DNA of 64,000 nucleotides from Bacillota bacterium (GTDB lineage Bacteria; Bacillota; Desulfotomaculia; Desulfotomaculales; Desulforudaceae). This document shows positions 58,657 through 64,000 of the stretch, piece after piece (position 1 is the stretch's first letter; the number at the start of each line of letters is the position of its first letter). The notes under the pieces were generated by a model. The model made no database searches. It was not told the origin of the DNA and worked only from the letters and a program-made list of their open reading frames with translations. The translations under genes and the position numbers were made by a program. The DNA is taken from assembly GCA_040757205.1 (NCBI GenBank), contig JBFLXL010000009.1:1-64000 (forward strand), in the 5' to 3' direction.

Positions 58657-59661
58657 ATGGGAGTAAATAGCAACTATAAGCGGCTTGCCCTTTACGCGGC
58701 GGGGACCGTGGCGGTCTACGCGTTGATCAAGTTGCTGGTGCTGAGTGGATTCATCAATCCCTACTGGCAACGCGTGCTGGACCAATCCATGATCGTTGCC
58801 ATCGGTGCCCTGGGCTTGAGCGTGATTTTCGGGATCTCCGGCCAGTTCTCCATCGGGCACGCCGCGTTTTACGGCATCGGTGCCTACACGGCCGGTTTGG
58901 TGACGAAGTCACTCGGCGGGGAGGCCGCTGCGTTTCTGGCGGCGCTGGTGGCCGGAGTGTTTATGGCCGCGCTGGTGGCGTTTTTGTTCGGCCTGCCTGT
59001 GCTACGCCTGACCTCGGATTACCTGGGGATTGCCACGCTCGGTTTTGGAGTCATTTGTAAGGTTGGTTTTGACAACGCCAACAAAGTCATTCCGGCTATG
59101 GGCGGCGCGACCGGCATGACCGGCGTCCCTCAGGTTGCCGATTTCGACTGGATTTTCCTGTTCTTTATTTTGAGCATTGTCCTGGCCCGCAATTTTGTAC
59201 AGTCCGCCCAGGGAAGATCGTGTATGGCCCTGCGGGAAGACGAGGTCGCCGCCAACGTGATCGGCATCAACATCTTCCGGTACAAAATGCTGGCGTTCGT
59301 GTTCGGATGCGGCCTGGCCGGGTTGGCCGGCGCGCTGTATGCGCACCGGTATCCCTTCCTTCATCCCTCGAACTTCGACTTCCTGCCGTCGGTGGACTTC
59401 CTGATCATCGTTGTGCTCGGCGGGATGGGCAGCCTGACCGGCACCGTGGTCACCGCGATCGGTTGGGTGTTCCTGCTGGAGGTATTGCGGGCGGTCCTGG
59501 GAATGGCGTTTATGGACTGGCGGGGCGTGATCTACGCTTTGATCCTGGTGGTCACCATCCTGGTGCGGCGCCAGGGTCTCTTTGGAAACAAAGAATATGG
59601 TTTTCTGGCTCCGCGAGTGTTCAAGGCCAAGGAGGGTCCAAATGCCACTGTTAAAGGTTGA
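58657..59661 (+). CDS. livM: Branched-chain amino-acid ABC transporter permease LivM
   Basis: A 334-residue permease with about nine membrane segments. LGLSVIFGISGQFSIGHAAFYGIGAYTAG near residues 51-78, LREDEVAANVIGINIFRYKMLAFVFG and LGGMGSLTGTVVTAIG are LivM motifs. It pairs with LivH. ATG 58657 lies 8 bases after AGGAAGG; ATG 58639 is possible. Its end overlaps livG by 20 bases. Confidence 0.93.
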   Translation: MGVNSNYKRLALYAAGTVAVYALIKLLVLSGFINPYWQRVLDQSMIVAIGALGLSVIFGISGQFSIGHAAFYGIGAYTAGLVTKSLGGEAAAFLAALVAGVFMAALVAFLFGLPVLRLTSDYLGIATLGFGVICKVGFDNANKVIPAMGGATGMTGVPQVADFDWIFLFFILSIVLARNFVQSAQGRSCMALREDEVAANVIGINIFRYKMLAFVFGCGLAGLAGALYAHRYPFLHPSNFDFLPSVDFLIIVVLGGMGSLTGTVVTAIGWVFLLEVLRAVLGMAFMDWRGVIYALILVVTILVRRQGLFGNKEYGFLAPRVFKAKEGPNATVKG

Positions 59662-60412
59662 TCAACTGGGGATTGATTTCGGCGGCCTGAAAGCGGTGAG
59701 CGACTTCAACCTCGAGATAAAGACCGGTGAGATCGTGGGGCTTATCGGGCCGAACGGCGCGGGCAAGACCACCGTATTCAACCTGATCACCGGCTACTTC
59801 CCGCCAAACACTGGTTCCATCACCTTCGACGGCAAGGTGATCACCGGCAAAAAGCCTTACCAGGTCTGCCAGTTGGGCATCGCCCGTACCTTCCAGAACA
59901 TTCGGCTGTTTACGCAAAACAGTGTGATGGACAACGTGCGGGCGGCTTTTCAGCCCCGGACCCGTTACTGGCTGGCGGAAGCCTTCCTGCGTACACCGCG
60001 GTTTCTGGCCGAGGAAGCCCGGATTGTCGCCGAGAGCGAGGAGATTCTGGACACGCTGGGCCTCCTGCACCGGGCCGGCGACCAGGCCGGGTCGCTGCCG
60101 TACGGCGCCCAGCGCCGCCTGGAAATCGCCCGGGCCCTGGCCTGCAAACCGAGACTCCTTTTGCTGGACGAGCCCGCGGCGGGGATGAACCCGTCGGAAG
60201 TGCGCGAGTTGGTCGAATTGGTCAAATTCGTGAAGGAAAGGTTTGACGTGACCATTCTGTTGATTGAGCACCAGATGGGCCTGGTCATGAACCTGTGCGA
60301 GCGGCTGGTGGTCATGGATTTCGGCGTCACCATCGCCCAGGGTTTGCCCCACGAGGTGCGTGAGGACCCGAAAGTATTGAGCGCCTATCTGGGCAGAGGG
60401 GTGGTGGCTTGA
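59642..60412 (+). CDS. livG: Branched-chain amino-acid ABC transporter ATPase LivG
   Basis: A 256-residue ABC ATPase: Walker [13 protein letters not shown] near residue 38, Q-loop RTFQNIRLF, signature [15 protein letters not shown], Walker [14 protein letters not shown], switch His in IEHQMGLVM. The AGMNP sequence is typical of LivG. ATG 59642 follows AAGGAGGG. It overlaps livF by one base. Confidence 0.95.
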   Translation: MPLLKVDQLGIDFGGLKAVSDFNLEIKTGEIVGLIGPNGAGKTTVFNLITGYFPPNTGSITFDGKVITGKKPYQVCQLGIARTFQNIRLFTQNSVMDNVRAAFQPRTRYWLAEAFLRTPRFLAEEARIVAESEEILDTLGLLHRAGDQAGSLPYGAQRRLEIARALACKPRLLLLDEPAAGMNPSEVRELVELVKFVKERFDVTILLIEHQMGLVMNLCERLVVMDFGVTIAQGLPHEVREDPKVLSAYLGRGVVA

Positions 60413-61122
60413 TGCTTGCGGTGCGAAACCTCAGTGTCTTTTATGGGGCTATTCAGGCCATCCAGGACATCTCCTTCGAAGTGCGGGAAGGAGAGATCGT
60501 CACCCTGATCGGGGCGAACGGCGCCGGCAAGAGCACGACCCTGCGCACCATTTCGGGTTTGATCAAAGCGAAAAGCGGCGAAATAGTGTTCCAGGATGAA
60601 ATAATCACCAGCCTTAGGCCGCACGTAATCGTAGGCAAGGGTCTGATCCACGTGCCTGAAGGGCGGAAGATCATCGGTACTTTTACGGTACGCGAGAACC
60701 TGATGATGGGCGCCTACTCGCGAACGGACCGGGCCGGGATCGCGGACACGCTGGAGGAAGTGTTCACCCGCTTCCCCCGTCTTAAGGAACGGGAGAAGCA
60801 GTTGGGCGGGACGCTTTCCGGCGGCGAACAGCAGATGCTGGCCATCGGGCGGGGATTAATGGCCAACCCCCGCCTCCTGCTGTTGGATGAACCGTCGATG
60901 GGGCTTTCACCGATCTTGACGGAGGAGATCTTCTCAATCATCCGGACCATCAACCAGAAGGGCACGACCATTCTTCTGGTGGAGCAGAACGCCTATATGG
61001 CTTTCCAGATCGCGCACCGGGCCTATGTGTTGGAAACCGGGCGGGTGCTGATGTCCGGGGACTGCCGGACTATCCAGAACGACCCGAAGGTCCGTTCCGC
61101 CTACCTGGGCGAAATCGCCTGA
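60412..61122 (+). CDS. livF: Branched-chain amino-acid ABC transporter ATPase LivF
   Basis: A 236-residue ABC ATPase: Walker A GANGAGKSTTLRTISG near residue 35, HVPEGRKIIGTFTVRENL typical of LivF, signature TLSGGEQQMLAIGRGLM and Walker B LLLLDEPSMGLSP, then VEQNAYMAF. It drives transport together with LivG. The ATG overlaps the livG stop; a terminator follows. Confidence 0.95.
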   Translation: MLAVRNLSVFYGAIQAIQDISFEVREGEIVTLIGANGAGKSTTLRTISGLIKAKSGEIVFQDEIITSLRPHVIVGKGLIHVPEGRKIIGTFTVRENLMMGAYSRTDRAGIADTLEEVFTRFPRLKEREKQLGGTLSGGEQQMLAIGRGLMANPRLLLLDEPSMGLSPILTEEIFSIIRTINQKGTTILLVEQNAYMAFQIAHRAYVLETGRVLMSGDCRTIQNDPKVRSAYLGEIA

Positions 61123-61156
61123 TTCCGGGGCTTCCCGAGCTAAAGCGAATCACCAG

Positions 61157-61186
61157 AGGGCTTCCGTCCAGGAAGCCCTTATTATC
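61157..61186. terminator. Terminator between livF and the HAD gene
   Basis: A perfect 9-bp stem, AGGGCTTCC (61157-61165) with GGAAGCCCT (61171-61179), around GTCCA, followed by TTATTA. It overlaps the end of the convergent HAD gene and may serve both strands. Confidence 0.75.
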
Positions 61187-61946
61187 TGCTCCCGAGCCCC
61201 AGCAGTTCGGTGAAACAACTGATGGTGTAGTCCGGGGTGAGCAGCGGGTCGTCAGGCAGTTCGGTTCCCAGCCACCCCCCGGGCTTGAAGACGGTGGTCG
61301 CCCCGATGATGTTGCCGAAACGGATGTCGCGCTTGGGCGAGTCGCCGACCACCACGCAGTGGTCCGGGCTCCGGCCCCTGGCTTGCGCGAAAGAGGCCTC
61401 CCCGGCCTGCCTGGCCCGCCGGAAGGAGTCCTGACTTTTGCGTTCCAGGACGTTATGGTGAAAAAACGGACCAAGATCATGTGCCGCCAGCGTCCGGGCA
61501 ATGCGTTGTTCCCGGCCCTCGGAATGCAGCACCAAAGTGTTCCCTTCGCTCCGGAGCTTGGCCAGGGTTTCGGTGACCCCAAAGAAAAGCGGGGGGCAGT
61601 GCGCTTGAAGGTGCGCGTAAAAGGCCGTCCCTGCCGGTTGGCTCTGGTCCCATTCCAGCGCCGGCGGTGCCGCGGCCGCCGCCAGGCGGACCGCCTCGTC
61701 GTGCGGCCGGCCGCGGTCGACCAGCAGCAGCGCTAAAGCCAACCGCGTATAGTCATACTCGAAGTCATCGAGCGCCAGGGCGAGACGAAAATCAAGCGCG
61801 CGCAGCAAATCCAGGGCCGCCGCGGTCTCCAGGCTGCACCCGCTGTCCCGCAGGTTGGCGGCCATCTTAAGTTGAGCGCCCAGAAACACCGCGTTCGTAT
61901 CCCACAGGGTGTTGTCGGCATCGACGATATATACGCCACGCAACAA
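61182..61946 (-). CDS. HAD-superfamily hydrolase
   Basis: A 254-residue HAD protein: motif I VDADNTLWDT with the nucleophilic Asp, motif II LHSEGR with Ser, and motif IV VVGDSPKRDIRFG. A helical cap of about 80 residues sits between motifs I and II. Members are phosphatases with varied small substrates; the target here cannot be told. The TTG at 61946 lies 9 bases after GGAGG; ATG 61982 has no ribosome binding site. Confidence 0.82.
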   Translation of the reverse strand: MLRGVYIVDADNTLWDTNAVFLGAQLKMAANLRDSGCSLETAAALDLLRALDFRLALALDDFEYDYTRLALALLLVDRGRPHDEAVRLAAAAAPPALEWDQSQPAGTAFYAHLQAHCPPLFFGVTETLAKLRSEGNTLVLHSEGREQRIARTLAAHDLGPFFHHNVLERKSQDSFRRARQAGEASFAQARGRSPDHCVVVGDSPKRDIRFGNIIGATTVFKPGGWLGTELPDDPLLTPDYTISCFTELLGLGSR

Positions 61947-62042
61947 AAAAACCGGCCTCCGTTTCCGGTACAATTGACTCATTGTATTCGCGGCCGGTGC
62001 CCGGTTTCCCTTTTACTTGTTTTTAACCCCTTTTCCTTCCGG

Positions 62043-62071
62043 GCATATTGTATAGTGTTGCGGCCTACACT
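62043..62071 (+). promoter_or_regulatory. Sigma-E-type promoter of ytxC
   Basis: GCATATT at 62043-62049 is followed after exactly 14 bases by CCTACACT at 62064-62071, which is 7/8 to CATACAMT. It is the strongest sigma-E-like promoter in the window and lies 36 bases before ytxC. Confidence 0.65.
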
Positions 62072-62106
62072 TGCTATTAAAATACCGGGAAAAGGGGGCC
62101 GGTCCG

Positions 62107-62940
62107 TTGGACGTCTATGTCTCCACGCAGGAACACCACGCCGCTCTTATGCACACTCTTTTAAAGCGGGAACTCCGCATCCTGAGAGGCAAGGGGATGC
62201 GGGTGGCTTTCAGGGAACGGCCCCCCGGCGTTTTCCGCTGCCGGATGAATGAGCCCCGGCTTTTCGGCCGGCGGGACCGCAGAGGTTTCCGGCAGGCGAT
62301 CGCCAATGCGGTGACGGTGTTCGTGATCCAGGAGTGGGACTATTACGTCGGCCGCCGGCTCTTGATCAGCACCGGTTGGACGAATGACCGGGACTGGGAG
62401 ATGGTCCGCGCCCGCCTGAAAGAGGACCGGTCCCTTTTCGACGGCTACCGGCACGAGTGCATGCACCGCCTGGTGTCTTACCTGGAAGACAACATCCGGT
62501 TGGACGTCGACGGCTTCGTCAACTTCCGGATGCCGGATTTTATCGACTATGTCGGGAAAGCCGCGGGCCGGATTCTGGACGACCTTTTGCTGGAACAGGA
62601 AAACCGCGAGTTCATCGGCGTGCTCCGGCAATTTGTAGAACGGCGGGAAGAACCGATGGACCTGGTGCACGTGGTGATGATGTCGGGAAATCGTTTTCAG
62701 ATTTATGACCGGTCTATGCAGGTGGTGGCCAAAAGCGTGGATTCGGCGCCGGGTGCGGCAGACGACGAGGTCCGGCAGGAAGATCTTCTGATTTCAGCCC
62801 TGGTGACCCTGGCTCCCCGCCAGGTCACCCTGCACGGCAAGTGCATGGCGGCCACCTACAATACGCTGACCGAGGTGTTCCCCGGGGCCCTGCGCCGTTG
62901 CGCCGGGTGCAGGTACTGCCCGGCCCGGAACCAGGCCTGA
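62107..62940 (+). CDS. ytxC: Sporulation protein YtxC
   Basis: A 277-residue soluble protein matching the YtxC family: internal IQEWDYYVGRRLL, RHECMHRLVSYLED, DGFVNFRMPDFIDYVGKA and a C-terminal Cys pair in CAGCRYC. Bacillus ytxC is sporulation-associated but its role is unknown. TTG 62107 is 8 bases after AAGGGGG. The sigma-E-type promoter upstream supports mother-cell expression. Confidence 0.85.
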   Translation: MDVYVSTQEHHAALMHTLLKRELRILRGKGMRVAFRERPPGVFRCRMNEPRLFGRRDRRGFRQAIANAVTVFVIQEWDYYVGRRLLISTGWTNDRDWEMVRARLKEDRSLFDGYRHECMHRLVSYLEDNIRLDVDGFVNFRMPDFIDYVGKAAGRILDDLLLEQENREFIGVLRQFVERREEPMDLVHVVMMSGNRFQIYDRSMQVVAKSVDSAPGAADDEVRQEDLLISALVTLAPRQVTLHGKCMAATYNTLTEVFPGALRRCAGCRYCPARNQA

Positions 62941-63066
62941 CGCAAGACCGACCCGTGGCCTTTATAACGAGAGCCATACCAAGGTTTCCAGGGACTGGTG
63001 CGAGATAATTTCCCCCGGAGTTGCGGCTATTTTTCACGCGTCAGTCCTGTGCCTCACGGCCCGTCC

Positions 63067-63095
63067 TTGCGCATATGCCCGAAATCTGGTATATT
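63067..63095 (+). promoter_or_regulatory. Possible promoter of the DUF445 gene
   Basis: TTGCGC at 63067-63072 (3/6) and TATATT at 63090-63095 (5/6) are 17 bases apart. The gap 62941-63135 holds nothing else I can name. Confidence 0.35.
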
Positions 63096-63135
63096 CTAGC
63101 CACTCCGAGGCCGCTTCCGCAAGGGTGTATGCTGT

Positions 63136-63762
63136 TTGTTCTTCCTATACGCGTTGACACTGCCGCTGGTTGGGGCGCTGATCGGGTGGGGGACCAATCT
63201 CATTGCCGTGTGGCTTCTGTTCCGTCCGTACCGGCCCTACAAGATCCCTTTCCTGCCGATCACCATTCAGGGGCTCCTGCCCAAGAGACGCCAGGATTTG
63301 GCCCGCAGCATCGGCGAGACGGTTGAAGCCGAACTGCTTTCCTTTGACGACCTGGTGGCGCAGGTCCATACTGAGGAAATGACGAAACGCCTGTCTCTCG
63401 CGGTCAGCGACGCGGTCCACGAAGCGGTGATGGCCCGCACTCCCGGGATAATCCCGGGGTCCGTGAAGAAGGCGCTGGCCGATACCCTGGCCGACATGGT
63501 GGAAGACCGGGTGCCGGACATTATTGACTGGCTGGCCGACGAGGTGACCCAGGCGGCCCGGGAGGAGATCAAGATCGCCCGGATTATAGAAGACCGGATG
63601 AATTCGTTTCCCTTGGAAGCCCTGGAAAAAATCATCTTCCGGGTGGCTTCCAAAGAGATCAAGCACATCACGGTGCTGGGCGGGGTTTTGGGCTTCCTGA
63701 TCGGCCTGGTCCAGGTGCTTTTTCTGTATCTGGCCCGGGTGTTCGGCACGCCGGTGATTTAG
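63136..63762 (+). CDS. DUF445 family membrane protein
   Basis: A 208-residue protein with an N-terminal membrane hairpin (about residues 3-28, LVGALIGWGTNLIAVWLLFRPYRP), a helical middle, and a C-terminal membrane segment at about 180-202. The start GWGTNLIAVWLLF plus GLLPKRRQDLARSIGETVE mark DUF445, related to Bacillus YheB. At about half the usual length it is a short form. Function unknown. The TTG start follows AAGGGTG. Confidence 0.85.
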   Translation: MFFLYALTLPLVGALIGWGTNLIAVWLLFRPYRPYKIPFLPITIQGLLPKRRQDLARSIGETVEAELLSFDDLVAQVHTEEMTKRLSLAVSDAVHEAVMARTPGIIPGSVKKALADTLADMVEDRVPDIIDWLADEVTQAAREEIKIARIIEDRMNSFPLEALEKIIFRVASKEIKHITVLGGVLGFLIGLVQVLFLYLARVFGTPVI

Positions 63763-64000
63763 GGAAAGAGTTTAGAATCCAGAATTCGCTACAATTCAAA
63801 AGTCAGGCACCTGACAAAATCAAGCAAACTCTTCACCCTCGATCCGGCAAGTAACAAAGTAAAAGTATAAATACCCAGTTCATAAGGGTCTCACAGAGTT
63901 TCACGCGTCGGGCGTCAAAGTCGGGTTAGAGGATTTTGGTCATTTTGTTGAAAATTGTTAATGGACACCAGTAGGTCATGCTTGCTGAAAGGTAAAGATC
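63763..64000. other. AT-richer non-coding right edge
   Basis: The last 238 bases have visibly lower GC than the rest and no convincing gene. GTCAGG and CCTGAC at about 63804-63817 form an inverted repeat around two bases. The final part, with TGGACACC near 63962, may be the start of a mobile element lying outside the window. Confidence 0.35.

Overview
The window reads as a chromosomal core region of a GC-rich, endospore-forming Firmicute. The grounds are the mur/fts division cluster running straight into spoIIGA-sigE-sigG-spoIIR, further sporulation genes (ylmC, ytaF, yhcN, pdaB, ytxC), a meso-diaminopimelate-type MurE, DivIVA/SepF division proteins and frequent TTG and GTG starts. Gene order and sequence style suggest the Desulfotomaculum/Pelotomaculum/Desulforudis lineage; that placement is inference, not a measured match.

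Layout. Positions 1-117 hold the 5' end of a transposase-like gene on the minus strand and a possible element end. Positions 140-3740 carry rplU-rpmA, a MetE-like protein, a PHP-family phosphatase and a LolA-like exported protein. Positions 3790-22930 are the division and cell-wall cluster: mraZ-rsmH-ftsL-spoVD/ftsI-murE-murF-mraY-murD-ftsW-murG-murC-murB-murA-ftsQ-two DUF881 genes-sbp-ftsZ, with no ftsA. Positions 23035-26836 hold spoIIGA-sigE, sigG-spoIIR and ylmC. Positions 26878-33510 hold an FmdB-like protein, a beta-CASP nuclease, pgeF, a PhoP-PhoR pair and pstB-phoU behind a PhoP-box array. Positions 33510-39387 hold yggS-sepF-proC-yggT-divIVA-ileS. Positions 39396-44748 are a minus-strand block, polA-mutM-ytaF-coaE-slt. 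Positions 44885-50645 hold a SEC-C protein, a DedA protein, yhcN, pdaB, a D,D-carboxypeptidase, tRNA-Val and a decayed stretch. Positions 50646-56150 hold a DEAD-box helicase, ppiB, a DUF1847 protein and recD2. Positions 56190-61186 hold a branched-chain amino-acid ABC transporter (livKHMGF). Positions 61182-63762 hold a HAD phosphatase, ytxC and a DUF445 protein. The right edge is AT-richer non-coding DNA.

How the genes work together. Most of the window makes peptidoglycan precursors, builds the divisome and then enters sporulation. SpoIIGA (mother cell) is activated by SpoIIR (made under forespore control) and matures sigma-E; both halves of that cross-talk sit within 3.3 kb here. The sequence also shows a readable promoter map: a recurring GCAGGA-N17-GAAT element resembling sigma-H promoters, a perfect sigma-F-type promoter before sigG, sigma-E-type elements before ytxC and pdaB, PhoP boxes before pstB, and several sigma-A promoters. 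I found no CRISPR array, prophage, toxin-antitoxin or defence island, and no clearly new multi-gene system. The most unusual items are the recurrent promoter element, the missing ftsA, a SEC-C gene that seems to start at ATC, a heptad-repeat hairpin and the repeats in and before recD2.
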